Of a stretch of 64,000 nucleotides of DNA, positions 19,427 through 29,484 are shown piece by piece. The DNA comes from Sphingobacterium puteale (GTDB lineage Bacteria > Bacteroidota > Bacteroidia > Sphingobacteriales > Sphingobacteriaceae). A model generated the notes under the pieces. The model saw only the letters and a list, made by a program, of their open reading frames with translations. It made no database searches and was not told the origin of the DNA. Where the stretch lies: contig NZ_RBWS01000002.1 in the NCBI RefSeq assembly GCF_003627955.1, positions 17,706 to 81,705 on the forward strand, written 5' to 3'. Made by a program: the position numbers and the translations under genes. Within the stretch, counting starts at the first letter, position 1, and the number at the start of each line of letters is the position of its first letter.

Positions 19427-19604
19427 AATATCCTAAATCGTTATTTTCGATTATACAGCCTTATTTACTATCTTAGACGCAAATTTCTCGACGGGGTTTA
19501 ATCGAAGTAATCAAAAATACAAATATTTTTTATTGAACGCTTTTTGTATTGGAAATACAGACGAGATTTAACGTAATAATGTTACAATAATTTATCAATT
19601 TCAT

Positions 19605-21077
19605 ATGAGTAAAGGAATAACAAGTCGTGCAGAAGATTATTCGCAATGGTACAATGAACTTGTAATCAAAGCTGATCTGGCTGAAAATTCAGCTGTACGA
19701 GGCTGTATGGTGATTAAACCATACGGGTATGCTATCTGGGAAAGAATGCAAGCAATCTTAGACAAGAGATTTAAAGAAACAGGCCATAGCAATGCTTACT
19801 TCCCTTTATTCATTCCCAAGTCGTTTTTTTCTAAGGAAGCTGCCCATGTGGAAGGTTTTGCCACTGAATGTGCTGTGGTCACTCACTATAGATTAAAAAA
19901 CGATGGTACAGGTAAGATTGTGGTTGATGAGGATGCAAAGCTGGAAGAAGAGCTGATTGTACGTCCGACTTCTGAAACGATTATATGGAATACCTACCGT
20001 GGCTGGATCGAATCGTATAGGGATCTGCCAATTTTGGTTAACCAATGGGCAAACGTGGTCCGTTGGGAAATGCGTACGCGTCTGTTCTTGCGTACAGCCG
20101 AGTTTTTATGGCAAGAAGGGCATACTGCGCATGCAACCAGCGAAGAGGCTATTGCCGAGACAGAACGTATGCTCGATGTCTATGCAGAATTTGCTGAAAA
20201 TATTCTTGCTGTACCGGTTGTACGTGGCCGCAAAACCGAAAACGAACGTTTTGCCGGCGCTTTGGATACCTATTGTATCGAAGCGCTCATGCAGGATGGC
20301 AAGGCGTTGCAAGCTGGTACATCACATTTTCTTGGACAAAACTTTGCGAAAGCTTTTGATGTGAAGTTTACTTCTAAAGAAGGGAAGCTGGAGCATGTCT
20401 GGGCGACCTCTTGGGGGGTTTCTACCCGGTTGATGGGCGCCTTGATTATGGCACACTCGGATGACCAAGGATTGGTGTTGCCTCCAAAATTGGCACCAAT
20501 CCAGGTTGTTATTGTTCCGATTTTTAAAACTGATGAAGAAAAGGCACAGATTGACGCATTCGTGAATCAGTTAACAAATGAGTTGAAGGTAAAGGATATC
20601 TCCGTGAAATACGATGATCGCGATACGCAGCGCCCGGGCTTTAAATTTGCGGAATGGGAATTGAAAGGTGTGCCGGTGCGTGTTGCCGTTGGCGCAAGAG
20701 ATATGCAAAATGGAACTGTAGAACTGGCCCGTCGTGACACGCAAACAAAAGAAACGGTAGCGCAAGAAGGATTGGCGGGAAATATCGAACAGCTGTTGCA
20801 GGCAATACAGGAAAATATTTACCAAAAAGCATTGGATTTTAGAGCGTCCCATTTTACCGAGGTAAATTCTTATGATGAGTTTAAAGAAGTGCTGGAAGGT
20901 AAAGGTGGATTTATCTCTTGTCATTGGGATGGAACCATAGAAACAGAAAAACGTGTGAAAGAGGAAACAAAGGCGACAATCCGTTGTATTCCTTTGGATG
21001 CCAAAGAGGAGCAAGGTGTTTGTATCTTTACGGGCAAGCCTTCTAGCAGACGCGTTTTATTTGCAAAAGCTTATTAA
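19605..21077 (+). CDS. proS: Prolyl-tRNA synthetase, eukaryote/archaeal-like (ProS type 3)
   Basis: Class II aminoacyl-tRNA synthetase of 490 residues without the bacterial YbaK-like editing insertion. Motif 2 is in [34 protein letters not shown], motif 3 in [26 protein letters not shown]. An anticodon-binding domain ([14 protein letters not shown]) and the C-terminal zinc-like domain ending in a conserved Tyr (LFAKAY) follow. Found in Bacteroidota and some Firmicutes. The epimerase gene begins 12 nt downstream and is probably co-transcribed. Confidence 0.96.
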   Translation: MSKGITSRAEDYSQWYNELVIKADLAENSAVRGCMVIKPYGYAIWERMQAILDKRFKETGHSNAYFPLFIPKSFFSKEAAHVEGFATECAVVTHYRLKNDGTGKIVVDEDAKLEEELIVRPTSETIIWNTYRGWIESYRDLPILVNQWANVVRWEMRTRLFLRTAEFLWQEGHTAHATSEEAIAETERMLDVYAEFAENILAVPVVRGRKTENERFAGALDTYCIEALMQDGKALQAGTSHFLGQNFAKAFDVKFTSKEGKLEHVWATSWGVSTRLMGALIMAHSDDQGLVLPPKLAPIQVVIVPIFKTDEEKAQIDAFVNQLTNELKVKDISVKYDDRDTQRPGFKFAEWELKGVPVRVAVGARDMQNGTVELARRDTQTKETVAQEGLAGNIEQLLQAIQENIYQKALDFRASHFTEVNSYDEFKEVLEGKGGFISCHWDGTIETEKRVKEETKATIRCIPLDAKEEQGVCIFTGKPSSRRVLFAKAY

Positions 21078-21089
21078 TCTTTTGATCAT

Positions 21090-21878
21090 ATGCGGATACT
21101 TATTTTAGGATGCGGCTGGCTGGCAGAATCGTTTGCCATGGATATGAAACATCAAGGACATGAGGTCTGGGCAAGTACCACACAATATGAAAAATACCAT
21201 CGGCTTAAAACTGATGGTATTTTTTCGTTTATTGCTGACTTTGATAAGGGTAGTGTGTTGCCTGATGAATTTCTTCCGGACCAGTTCGACTTTGTTTTAA
21301 ATAGTATTCCCGCCAGCCAAAAAAATAGTCTTTCTGGTTTAGGAACTCGTTTTTCGAATGTTAAAGGATTTCTTGAAAATATCCAATGGACCAAACAGGT
21401 GTTTTTAAGTTCCGTTGGAATTTATCCGGATAAAGATGTTGTCTATAGTGAATTGGATTCAGCTGGAATAGAATTTTCCGAAAAACTTCTTTTGGCTGAA
21501 CAGCTGATGTTACAACTGCCTAACACTTATGTATATCGACTTGGAGGTCTATTTGGTAAAAATCGCATTTTTGCTAAATACTTTGCCAATCGTATCTGCA
21601 CAACAGGTGAACAGCCGGCCAATTTTGTTCATCTCGATGATGTTGTGCAGTTGATTATGTTGGCTTCTATTAAGGACCTAAATCATCGTGTTTACAATGT
21701 TGTTGCACCGATGCACCCCAAGAAAAAAGATGTGATCCTAGCCTCTGCACAAAAGTATGGTTTCGATCTGCCATTGCAATTTGACCAAGGGGATCATTTT
21801 CAAAAAATAGTCTGTGGAAGCCTGCTTCAAAAGGAACTGGATTACCATTTTATTTGGCCCAATCCCTTGGAATTTTGA
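21090..21878 (+). CDS. NAD(P)-binding epimerase/SDR-like protein (YeeZ-like)
   Basis: 262 residues with an N-terminal Rossmann motif (MRILILGCGWLAESFA), a mid-domain FLSSVGIYPDKD and VYRLGGLFGKNR, and FVHLDDVVQLIMLA, which are common to atypical extended SDRs such as YeeZ. The Tyr-x3-Lys pair of classical SDRs is not evident. It lies 12 nt after proS. Function unknown. Confidence 0.78.
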   Translation: MRILILGCGWLAESFAMDMKHQGHEVWASTTQYEKYHRLKTDGIFSFIADFDKGSVLPDEFLPDQFDFVLNSIPASQKNSLSGLGTRFSNVKGFLENIQWTKQVFLSSVGIYPDKDVVYSELDSAGIEFSEKLLLAEQLMLQLPNTYVYRLGGLFGKNRIFAKYFANRICTTGEQPANFVHLDDVVQLIMLASIKDLNHRVYNVVAPMHPKKKDVILASAQKYGFDLPLQFDQGDHFQKIVCGSLLQKELDYHFIWPNPLEF

Positions 21879-22112
21879 ATTTGTCGAAATCAAAAACTTT
21901 ATCTTTTTAGAATAAAGTATAATTTGCTTTATAGAGAGTATAAATAATTAAATAATTTCATTATTTTAACGTCAGTTCTGCTAGGGAAATTTGTATAGCA
22001 TATCTGACCGCTAAAATCAAGCATTGGTTTTAGTTGATATGTTGTATTTTCTAATGTATCTGTATGGATAAACAACTGGTAGATTTAATATTTTAGCGCA
22101 TATAAAAGAACC

Positions 22113-22874
22113 ATGACAAACGTAGAGCGACATCAATATATTTTAAAACAATTAAAAGAGGTAGGTATTGTCCAGGTGATTGACCTTTGTGAGGAACTGG
22201 GCGTATCTTCTGTTACCATCCGAAAGGATCTTACACTTTTGGAGGAAAGTGGTCTGCTTTTTCGGACCCATGGCGGAGCAACACAATACAATCCTTATAC
22301 AACGGACCGGACAGTATTTGAAAAAGAGAAACTTCGCTCGGATGACAAAAGCAGAATCGGTAAGAAGGCTGCTGAGATGATTGAGGAAAATGATTCGATT
22401 ATTATTGCGTCCGGAACAACCATGCAATCGTTGGCCAGGCAGATTGTGCCTAAGGGAAACATCACCGTGGTCACTTCAGCGCTGAATGTTGCCATGGAGC
22501 TAATTAAATACCCATCAGTAGAAATTATGCAGATGGGAGGTACATTACGCAAAACTTCTACTTCAGTCACTGGAAAATATGCTGAAAATTTACTGCATGA
22601 TTTTTATTGTAGTAAATTGTTTTTAGGGGTGGACGGAATAGACCTGGAGTATGGTGTGTCAACATCCAGTGCGCAAGAAGCTCAATTGAACCGTATCATG
22701 ATCGATACAGCTCAAAAGGTCGTTGTGCTCGCTGATTCGTCCAAATTTGGAAGACGTAGTTTTGGGCGAATTTGTGGCTTCGAAAAAATCGATATTTTGA
22801 TTACAGATGATAAAGTGAGTGCCGGATTTGTGGAATCGTTAGAGAAGTCTGGTGTGCATGTCGTGGTTGTTTAG
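22113..22874 (+). CDS. DeoR-family transcriptional regulator
   Basis: 253 residues: an N-terminal DeoR helix-turn-helix (about 6-58: VIDLCEELGVSSVTIRKDLTLLEESGLLFRTHGGA) and a C-terminal DeoRC sugar-phosphate sensor (about 75-250: SRIGKKAAEMI, IIIASGTTMQSLARQI, FLGVDGIDLEYGVS, VVLADSSKFG). Family members repress sugar or polyol operons and release DNA on binding a sugar phosphate. No sugar genes lie beside it, so it acts in trans or the target is elsewhere. The 234 bp upstream are A/T-rich without a clear operator. Confidence 0.9.
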   Translation: MTNVERHQYILKQLKEVGIVQVIDLCEELGVSSVTIRKDLTLLEESGLLFRTHGGATQYNPYTTDRTVFEKEKLRSDDKSRIGKKAAEMIEENDSIIIASGTTMQSLARQIVPKGNITVVTSALNVAMELIKYPSVEIMQMGGTLRKTSTSVTGKYAENLLHDFYCSKLFLGVDGIDLEYGVSTSSAQEAQLNRIMIDTAQKVVVLADSSKFGRRSFGRICGFEKIDILITDDKVSAGFVESLEKSGVHVVVV

Positions 22875-22987
22875 TTTCCTGTTTTGGTCGCTTCGGGTCG
22901 TTGCGATAAGTTAATGTGGAGCGGTTGTCGCGAGTAAACAGCCAACCTTGTTATAGAAATATCTAATTTGATAGTGCTTGTGAGCAG

Positions 22988-23043
22988 ATACTATAAACAG
23001 AAAGGCTTCTTAACCGATTAAGAAGCCTTTCTGTTTATAGTAT
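22988..23043. terminator. Long perfect bidirectional terminator
   Basis: A perfect 26-bp inverted repeat (22988-23013 with 23018-23043) with a 4-nt loop lies between the convergent deoR-like gene and aguA. Confidence 0.9.
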
Positions 23044-23052
23044 AATTTACCT

Positions 23053-24129
23053 TTAGCAGAGCGCGGGTTCTTGCTGACTCAAGCAATGAAAACTACCCAG
23101 TCCCCAGATAATGTCTACTGAATTAATTCCGATAACTTTCCGTGTCGGAAAGCACTCCTGAATAATATCCAATGCTCTTTGGTCATTAGGATCGTTGAAA
23201 ATTGGAACAACGACAACATCATTTGCAATATAAAAATTTGCGTATGATGCCGGAAGTCTGGTGTCCTCATAAATCACGGCTGCTGGCATCGGTAGTTCAA
23301 CAATATTAAGTGATTCTCCGTTTAATAATCTGAAGGAACGAAGTGTTTCTAGATTTTCCTGGAGGATGGCATAATTTTCATCTTCCGGATTTTCTTCCAC
23401 AACAGTTAAAACAGTGTTTTCATTCACAAAACGTGTAATGTCGTCAATATGGCCATCTGTATCATCTCCAATGATTCCGTCGCCTAGCCATAATACCTGA
23501 TCTTGTCCATAGAATTCTTTGAGGTAAGTCTCAATCTGCTCTTTCGTATAATCAGGGTTTCTGTTTTCATTGAGCAGACATGCTGTTGTTGTCATCACTG
23601 TTCCGGCTCCGTTGAATTCGACAGAACCACCCTCCATGACGATATTCGGTGTGAATAAAGGAAGGCCAAACTCTTTAGCTATCCGTGTAGGAACGACATC
23701 ATCCAGATCGAAAGGTGGATACTTGCCACCCCAGGCGTTATATCCCCAGTCAACAACTGCTTTTGTGCCTGAATTTTGATTGATCAGGAAAGCGGGACCA
23801 TGATCTCTACACCAAGCGTCATTGGTCGGGTTGAAATAAAATTCAATATTGCTAAAATCGGACGTTACTTTTTTCAATTCTGCGATGGCGAATGCCTTCA
23901 TATCTTCGTCAGCAACATTGATTCTAACTTTCTGTCCAGCAGCAACAGCTTTAATAAACTCGCAATAGGGCTGGTATATGGTATCAATTTTTCCGGGCCA
24001 AGATTCCTCTTTATGAGGCCAGCTCAACCACAAAGCTTCTTGTTTTGCCCATTCTGCGGGAAACGAAAAACCTTGTTTTTTTGGGGAATTATCAAAATAT
24101 GCCTGTGCGAAAGTGCTTTCTTGTTCCAT
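23053..24129 (-). CDS. aguA: Agmatine deiminase
   Basis: A 358-residue member of the peptidyl-arginine-deiminase fold that converts agmatine to N-carbamoylputrescine and ammonia. Seen are FPAEWAKQEALWLSWPHKEESWPG near the N-terminus, NDAWCRDHGPAFL, GGSVEFNGAGTV, GDDTDGHIDDITRF, and the C-terminal catalytic Cys in GSFHCLSQQEPA. It follows aguB on the same strand with an 80-nt gap, giving a two-step route from agmatine to putrescine. The arginine decarboxylase that would supply agmatine is not in the window. Confidence 0.95.
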   Translation of the reverse strand: MEQESTFAQAYFDNSPKKQGFSFPAEWAKQEALWLSWPHKEESWPGKIDTIYQPYCEFIKAVAAGQKVRINVADEDMKAFAIAELKKVTSDFSNIEFYFNPTNDAWCRDHGPAFLINQNSGTKAVVDWGYNAWGGKYPPFDLDDVVPTRIAKEFGLPLFTPNIVMEGGSVEFNGAGTVMTTTACLLNENRNPDYTKEQIETYLKEFYGQDQVLWLGDGIIGDDTDGHIDDITRFVNENTVLTVVEENPEDENYAILQENLETLRSFRLLNGESLNIVELPMPAAVIYEDTRLPASYANFYIANDVVVVPIFNDPNDQRALDIIQECFPTRKVIGINSVDIIWGLGSFHCLSQQEPALC

Positions 24130-24209
24130 GCTTTAAAATGTAAAAAGCCATTTTAATCTGCTCTTCTTTTTATGAATTACAAAATTAAAATGGCCAATAT
24201 GATTTGCTA

Positions 24210-25085
24210 TTAGTCTTCGTCAATAAAACGTTTGGTGATCGGGGAGTAGGTTTCTATTCTGCGGTCACGTAGAAAAGGCCAGTGTTTTCTAAAATAATCA
24301 GATTCACTCAGGTCCAGTTCAACGACTTCAATTTCTTCTTTATCGTGAGAAGCGAGGTATAACAGTTTACCTTGTCCATTTGCCACAAAGCTACCGCCCC
24401 AGAATTTCATGGCGCCATCCTGCTCAAATCCGACACGGTTGACAGATACCACTGGTACACCATTTGCTACTGCATGAGAGCGTTGAATGGTTTGCCAAGC
24501 ATTGTATTGATCTTTGTTGGTTTCTTCGTCCTGATCTGTAGCCCAGCCGATTGCCGTTGGGTAAAATAAAATTTCGGCACCCATTAATGCGGTGATCCTT
24601 GATGCTTCTGGATACCATTGGTCCCAACAGATTAATATACCTATTTTACCAAATTTTGTTTTGAATACTTTATAACCTAGATCACCGGGTGTGAAATAGA
24701 ATTTTTCATAAAATGCAGGATCATCCGGGATATGCATTTTACGGTATTTGCCTAAATAGGAGCCATCAGCATCTAATACGGCAGTGGTATTATGATAAAG
24801 ACCTTCCGCTCTTTTTTCAAATAATGATGCGATAATAACGACCCCTGCTTCTTTCGCAACAGCAGACAGGGCATCTGTAGATGGGCCTGGGATAGATTCG
24901 GCCAGTGCGAAATTGTCATAATCTTCTACATCGCAGAAATATAAAGAGGTAAAGAGTTCTTGCAGACACACAATTTGCGCACCTTTTGCAGCGGCTTCTT
25001 TTACTTTAGCGATAGCTTTTTCGAGATTCTCTTGTTTGCTTGCGGTACAGCTCATCTGTACAACTCCAACTTTTACTTTGCTCAT
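24210..25085 (-). CDS. aguB: N-carbamoylputrescine amidase
   Basis: Carbon-nitrogen hydrolase (nitrilase superfamily) converting N-carbamoylputrescine to putrescine, CO2 and ammonia. Start at 25085 (MSKVKVGVVQMSC) fits the family; an upstream ATG at 25112 would add nine residues. 291 residues. The Glu-Lys-Cys triad is visible: CLQELF, YRKMHIPDD and ILICWDQWYPEA. Upstream of aguA on the same strand. The pairing with aguA makes this substrate much likelier than for a lone nitrilase. Confidence 0.94.
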   Translation of the reverse strand: MSKVKVGVVQMSCTASKQENLEKAIAKVKEAAAKGAQIVCLQELFTSLYFCDVEDYDNFALAESIPGPSTDALSAVAKEAGVVIIASLFEKRAEGLYHNTTAVLDADGSYLGKYRKMHIPDDPAFYEKFYFTPGDLGYKVFKTKFGKIGILICWDQWYPEASRITALMGAEILFYPTAIGWATDQDEETNKDQYNAWQTIQRSHAVANGVPVVSVNRVGFEQDGAMKFWGGSFVANGQGKLLYLASHDKEEIEVVELDLSESDYFRKHWPFLRDRRIETYSPITKRFIDED

Positions 25086-25158
25086 TCCTTCATGCTTATT
25101 TAATTCGAGCACAAAGATACTATTCTTAATTTAGATTTGATTGTCACCCGAAAAACAA

Positions 25159-25181
25159 AAAAGAGCTCTTAGAGCTCTTTT
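25159..25181. terminator. rpoN terminator overlapping its stop
   Basis: A 10-bp stem (AAAAGAGCTC/GAGCTCTTTT) with a 3-nt loop includes the rpoN stop codon and is followed on the minus strand by a T-rich run. Confidence 0.8.
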
Positions 25182-26635
25182 CGTAATCTTGCGACAGGTA
25201 TGTTTAATGCTTCCCGATATTTTGCCACGGTCCGGCGTGCGATATTGTAACCCTTCTCTTTAAGAATTTCGGTTAATTTCTCATCGGCCAATGGTTTGCG
25301 CTTATTCTCTTTGGCAATACACTCTTCCAGTATTTTTTTGACTTCTTTATTCGAAACTTCCTCACCGGAATCAGTTTGGATTGCCTCCGAGAAAAACGAT
25401 TTTAACAAGAATGTTCCAAATTCAGTTTGTACATATTTTGAATTTGCTACACGGGAGACGGTAGAGATATCCATGTCGATTTTATCGGCGATATCCTTTA
25501 GTATCATCGGTTTCAATTTGCGGTCATCACCGCTAAGAAAATAGTCGTATTGATATTCCATGATGGCATTCATGGTTTTTAGCAAGGTTTGTTGGCGTTG
25601 TTTGATTGCATCAATGAACCATTTGGCCGAATCAAGTTTTTGTTTGACAAACTGTACCGCTTCCTTCATTTTTTTGTCTTTTTGATCGGATTTTTCGTAA
25701 TGCTCAAACATGTGCTGATAGTCACGGCTTATGCGGAGTTCGGGTGCATTACGTCCATTCAGAGTCAAATGAAGGATGCCATCGTTGTTGCTGATATGAA
25801 AATCGGGAATGATATGAAGTTGTTTGCCTGCCACTGCTCCTGAATCACCCGGTTTCGGGTTAAGCTTTAGAATTTCATTCACCACATTTTTCAAGTCTTC
25901 AGACGAGACTCCCAGTGACTTTTCGAGCTTATCATAATGTTTTTTTGTGAATTCATCCAAATAATTGGCAACGACTTTAATTGCCAGTTTTATTGTAGGG
26001 TTGCTGATGTCTTTTTTTTGCAGCTGAATCAAAAGACATTCCTGGAGATCTCTGGCACCAATCCCTGCAGGTTCAAAATCCTGGATTACTTTTAGCATAT
26101 CCAATACCTCATGCTCTTCGGTCATTACATTTTGACCAAAAGCCAGGTCATCTACTAAATTTATGATCGGACGTCGTAGGTAACCATCGTCGTCCAGACT
26201 TCCGATAATTTGTTGGCCGATTAGAAAATGCTTATCGTCCAAAGCCAGAAGGTCTAGCTGTTGTTGCAGTTGTTCGTAGAAAGAGTGCTGGATGGCAACT
26301 GGCATTTCTTTTCTGTCTTCGTCGTCATCACCGTAGTCATACCCATTTCCATAATCTTTGTAATCATCCTCTTGTATATAGTCCTCCAAACTGAAATCAT
26401 CTGAATCGAAACCTTCTTCGTTATCAAAACTGTCATCAGGATCTTTATCCGGATATTCTTCGATTGGATCGGTCATGTTAGTCAAGCTACCATCTTCTAA
26501 TGCAGGATTTTCTTCTAATTCTTCTTTTATTCTGGCATCTAATGAAACTGTTGGTACCTGCAACAATTTAATGAATTGAATTTGTTGTGGCGACAGTTTT
26601 TGTAATAGCTTTTGTTGTAATGTCTGTTTTAACAT
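25169..26635 (-). CDS. rpoN: RNA polymerase sigma-54 factor
   Basis: 488 residues. The N-terminal activator-interacting Gln-rich region (LKQTLQQKLLQKLSPQQIQFIKLLQ) is followed by an acidic region of about residues 60-115 (many Asp/Glu/Tyr), the core-binding domain (LQECLLIQLQKKDI), the HTH (LKDIADKIDMDISTVSRVANSKYVQTEFG) and the RpoN box ARRTVAKYRE at 466-475, which contacts the -24 element. It directs transcription from -24/-12 promoters with enhancer-binding ATPases, none of which is nearby. Its stop codon is embedded in a hairpin terminator. Confidence 0.96.
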   Translation of the reverse strand: MLKQTLQQKLLQKLSPQQIQFIKLLQVPTVSLDARIKEELEENPALEDGSLTNMTDPIEEYPDKDPDDSFDNEEGFDSDDFSLEDYIQEDDYKDYGNGYDYGDDDEDRKEMPVAIQHSFYEQLQQQLDLLALDDKHFLIGQQIIGSLDDDGYLRRPIINLVDDLAFGQNVMTEEHEVLDMLKVIQDFEPAGIGARDLQECLLIQLQKKDISNPTIKLAIKVVANYLDEFTKKHYDKLEKSLGVSSEDLKNVVNEILKLNPKPGDSGAVAGKQLHIIPDFHISNNDGILHLTLNGRNAPELRISRDYQHMFEHYEKSDQKDKKMKEAVQFVKQKLDSAKWFIDAIKQRQQTLLKTMNAIMEYQYDYFLSGDDRKLKPMILKDIADKIDMDISTVSRVANSKYVQTEFGTFLLKSFFSEAIQTDSGEEVSNKEVKKILEECIAKENKRKPLADEKLTEILKEKGYNIARRTVAKYREALNIPVARLRKEL

Positions 26636-27013
26636 GCTAATAGTTGACTAGTTTACATCTAAATTTAAGCAAATATCATTATTATTTTAAAATAAAATAG
26701 ATAATATGTTAAAAGTAGGTATAATATTTGCGGACATGTCAGCTAACTTATTGATCTCAACAAAGTCCTTCCTCAACTTTTTTTACATTTTTAATTCTCC
26801 ATAATGAGCAAAACAAGGCTGGTGAAATGTATTTTTGCCTATTGACCTTGTTTGAATAAATGCTTATTTTTTATTGTTAAAAAATGTAAATAGTTAATTA
26901 GGGAGATGTATTTAGTTGTATATTTAGCCCCTGAAACACGTATAGGCGCATATTGAGCAAGGGTAAAACCTTTTGCTGATTCAATATGTTGAATATAAGA
27001 TAAATTTCCATTT
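26636..27013. other. A/T-rich divergent intergenic region rpoN/PBP
   Basis: 378 bp between divergent rpoN and the PBP gene, which must hold both promoters. I see only A/T-rich sequence, the short inverted repeat ttcaa-tatg-ttgaa near 26981-26994, and no coding frame or RNA gene. No TAnnTTTG box is unambiguous. Confidence 0.45.
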
Positions 27014-29386
27014 ATGTTTAGACGTATAAAGAATCGGGTTCTTCGTTATCTCGTTATTGCAATATATTTCGTTATTGTTTTGGTCTGTGCCATACAACTT
27101 AATTTTTTGTGGCTGTTTGGCTATTCCCCCACAAAAAAAGATATCATTATGCCCAGCCTCAATATTTCTACTGAGCTGTACACCGCTGATAGCGTATTGA
27201 TCGGTCGGTATTTTGATGAAGATAGAAATCCGGTTCCTTTTGACAGTATTCCTAAAACTGTTATTAATGCATTGATCGCAACAGAGGATGTACGTTTTTA
27301 TTCGCACAATGGTGTTGACTTTTTGGGGCTCGGTTCAGGTATTGTCTCTACTTTAAAAGGAGATAAGCGCGGTGCAAGTACGATTACACAGCAGCTGGCC
27401 AAGAATCTTTACCGCACGCGTTACAATAAAGCCGGAGGGCTGTTGACACGTTTGCCTGTTGCCGGACTGGTCATTACCAAATTTAAGGAGTGGATGACGG
27501 CTTATAAGCTTGAGCAGCGGTATAGTAAAAACCAGATATTGGAAATGTATCTGAATACTGTTTCTTTTAGTAATAATGCCTATGGTATAGAAACGGCCGC
27601 AAAACGTTATTTTTCAAAAGGAGCCAATCAGCTGAATCAAAATGAAGCAGCGGTGTTGATCGGTATGCTGAAGGGGACAACCCTGTATAATCCGATCAGA
27701 AATCCTGAGAAGGCATTTGATCGAAAAAATACCGTATTGAGTCAAATGCATAAGAGTGGCTTTCTGACGAAAGCAGCTTATGATGCATTAGTTAAAGAGA
27801 AGATTGTTTTGAATGCGAATAATAAGGACGTGAATGCTGGTGGGGATTCTTATTTGCGTACCGCTGTGGCCAAATGGCTGGAAAAATGGTCCGAGGAAAA
27901 TAATTACGATATCTATACGGATGGTTTAAAAATATATACAACGATCAATTCAAAACTTCAGAAACATGCTGAGGAAGCTGTGGCTAAACAGATGGCTGAG
28001 TTGCAGCAGCGCTTAAATAATACCTGGGATGGTCAGGAGCCCTGGCGTGATCTTTCTGGGAAAGTAATCCCGAACTTTTTGGAGAATTTGGCAAAGAAGA
28101 CTCCTTATTATGCATTTCTGAGTAAGAAATATGCCAATAGTCCGGACAGCATTAATTACTTTCTGAATAAAAAGAAAAAAATGGAAGTTTATAACTGGAG
28201 GGATAATGGTAAGATTGAAAAAGAGATGTCCACGATGGATTCTTTAAAATATTATGCCATGATGTTGAATGCCGGGATGATGTCAATGGATCCCTATTCG
28301 GGTGAAATTAAGGCCTGGGTAGGTGGTATAGACCATCAATATTTTAAATATGATCATGTGATGCAGGCGAAACGACAAGCAGGTTCCACATTTAAACCTT
28401 TTGTTTATCTGGCTGCCCTGGAGTCTGGGATGTCACCTTGTGACAAGATTACCGATAAGCCTGTTACCATAAAGATTGACAAGGGGGATTCTATAGAAGT
28501 GTGGGAACCGAAAAATGCAGATTGGAATTTTTCATATCGTGAAATGTCGTTGCGTCATGCGATGGCCCGGTCTATTAACTCGGTTACAGTTCAGCTGACC
28601 GATATGGTTACTCCGGCGAAAGTTGTGGATGCGGCGCAGCGTTGTGGTATCGTGAGCAAGCTCAATCCGGTAGCATCTGTTGGACTGGGGCCTAATGATG
28701 TATCGGTCTTTGAAATGGTTAACGGTTACTCGACGATGATGAATCATGGCGAGCGTGTCACACCGGTACTGGTTTCTAAAATTGAAGACCATGACGGGAA
28801 TGTTATCGCTACCTTTCAGGCAGAACGCAAACAAGTTGTCGATAAGCAAGATGCCTGGTTGATGACTTATATGTTGCGTGGGGGGATGGAAGAGCCCAGA
28901 GGTACGTCGCAGGGATTGTGGGAGTGGGATCTTTTTGATAAAGAGAATCAAATTGGTGGTAAGACCGGAACATCTTCCGAATATGTTGACGGCTGGTATA
29001 TGGGGGTGACGAAGGATCTGGTTACCGGAATCTGGGTTGGATGTGATGAAAGAAGCATACACTTCAAGAATTCGCATACCGGAGAAGGTTCCCGAACGGC
29101 TTTGCCGATATTCGGTGTGTTTTTGGAATCCGTCTATAAAGATAAGCAATTGGGGTATACACAAGGGAAATTCCCTGAACCTACGGTCGAAATCACAAAG
29201 TCGTATAAATGTGAGACACCGCGTTATAGTGATCCGGAGCCTGAGCAAAGTGATTCAACAAGTGTTGACGAGCAGACAGATGAAGGATTTATTGGGCCGG
29301 AAGAAGAATCGACAGAAGGATCCGCTGAGCGCAATCACAATGAAGGGGGTGTTAGCGAAAATACGGGTGTATCGGAGAATCTGTAG
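27014..29386 (+). CDS. Class A penicillin-binding protein (PBP1A-like)
   Basis: A bifunctional peptidoglycan glycosyltransferase/transpeptidase of 790 residues anchored by one N-terminal membrane helix (about 10-35). The GT51 domain has catalytic Glu91 in TEDVRFYSHNGVD and GASTITQQLAKNL. The transpeptidase domain has Ser458 in GSTFKP, SIN in ARSINSVTV, and KTG at 650-652. The C-terminal ~60 residues are Glu/Ser/Thr-rich and probably disordered. It is monocistronic, divergent from rpoN. It is full length with all catalytic motifs intact. Confidence 0.95.
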   Translation: MFRRIKNRVLRYLVIAIYFVIVLVCAIQLNFLWLFGYSPTKKDIIMPSLNISTELYTADSVLIGRYFDEDRNPVPFDSIPKTVINALIATEDVRFYSHNGVDFLGLGSGIVSTLKGDKRGASTITQQLAKNLYRTRYNKAGGLLTRLPVAGLVITKFKEWMTAYKLEQRYSKNQILEMYLNTVSFSNNAYGIETAAKRYFSKGANQLNQNEAAVLIGMLKGTTLYNPIRNPEKAFDRKNTVLSQMHKSGFLTKAAYDALVKEKIVLNANNKDVNAGGDSYLRTAVAKWLEKWSEENNYDIYTDGLKIYTTINSKLQKHAEEAVAKQMAELQQRLNNTWDGQEPWRDLSGKVIPNFLENLAKKTPYYAFLSKKYANSPDSINYFLNKKKKMEVYNWRDNGKIEKEMSTMDSLKYYAMMLNAGMMSMDPYSGEIKAWVGGIDHQYFKYDHVMQAKRQAGSTFKPFVYLAALESGMSPCDKITDKPVTIKIDKGDSIEVWEPKNADWNFSYREMSLRHAMARSINSVTVQLTDMVTPAKVVDAAQRCGIVSKLNPVASVGLGPNDVSVFEMVNGYSTMMNHGERVTPVLVSKIEDHDGNVIATFQAERKQVVDKQDAWLMTYMLRGGMEEPRGTSQGLWEWDLFDKENQIGGKTGTSSEYVDGWYMGVTKDLVTGIWVGCDERSIHFKNSHTGEGSRTALPIFGVFLESVYKDKQLGYTQGKFPEPTVEITKSYKCETPRYSDPEPEQSDSTSVDEQTDEGFIGPEEESTEGSAERNHNEGGVSENTGVSENL

Positions 29387-29436
29387 TTCTAGTAAAATTC
29401 GTTAATGGTTTATCCTGTTTCGGACCTATGATAAAT

Positions 29437-29467
29437 AGCTGCCTGATAAAAATTAGGTGGCTTTTTT
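29437..29467 (+). terminator. Terminator after the PBP gene
   Basis: The 8-bp stem AGCTGCCT/AGGTGGCT (two G-U pairs) is followed by six T. It overlaps a second, larger inverted repeat at 29441-29484. Confidence 0.65.
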
Positions 29468-29484
29468 ATTGCATTTTATCAGGC
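29441..29484. repeat. 11-bp inverted repeat overlapping the PBP terminator
   Basis: GCCTGATAAAA (29441-29451) and TTTTATCAGGC (29474-29484) are exact reverse complements 22 nt apart. On the minus strand it can act as a hairpin just at the stop codon of the GIY-YIG-like gene. The two stems share bases and are mutually exclusive. Confidence 0.6.

Noticed and set aside
20571..21014. 147-codon minus-strand frame
   Set aside because: It is antisense to the C-terminal part of proS, which is full length and conserved.
22113..22874. DeoR regulator as controller of aguB-aguA
   Set aside because: The genes are convergent and separated by a strong bidirectional terminator; DeoR-family effectors are sugar phosphates, so adjacency alone does not support a link.
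28532..29248. 238-codon open frame on the minus strand
   Set aside because: It lies wholly antisense to the PBP transpeptidase domain, whose catalytic motifs are intact. It has no family-like pattern and no promoter.
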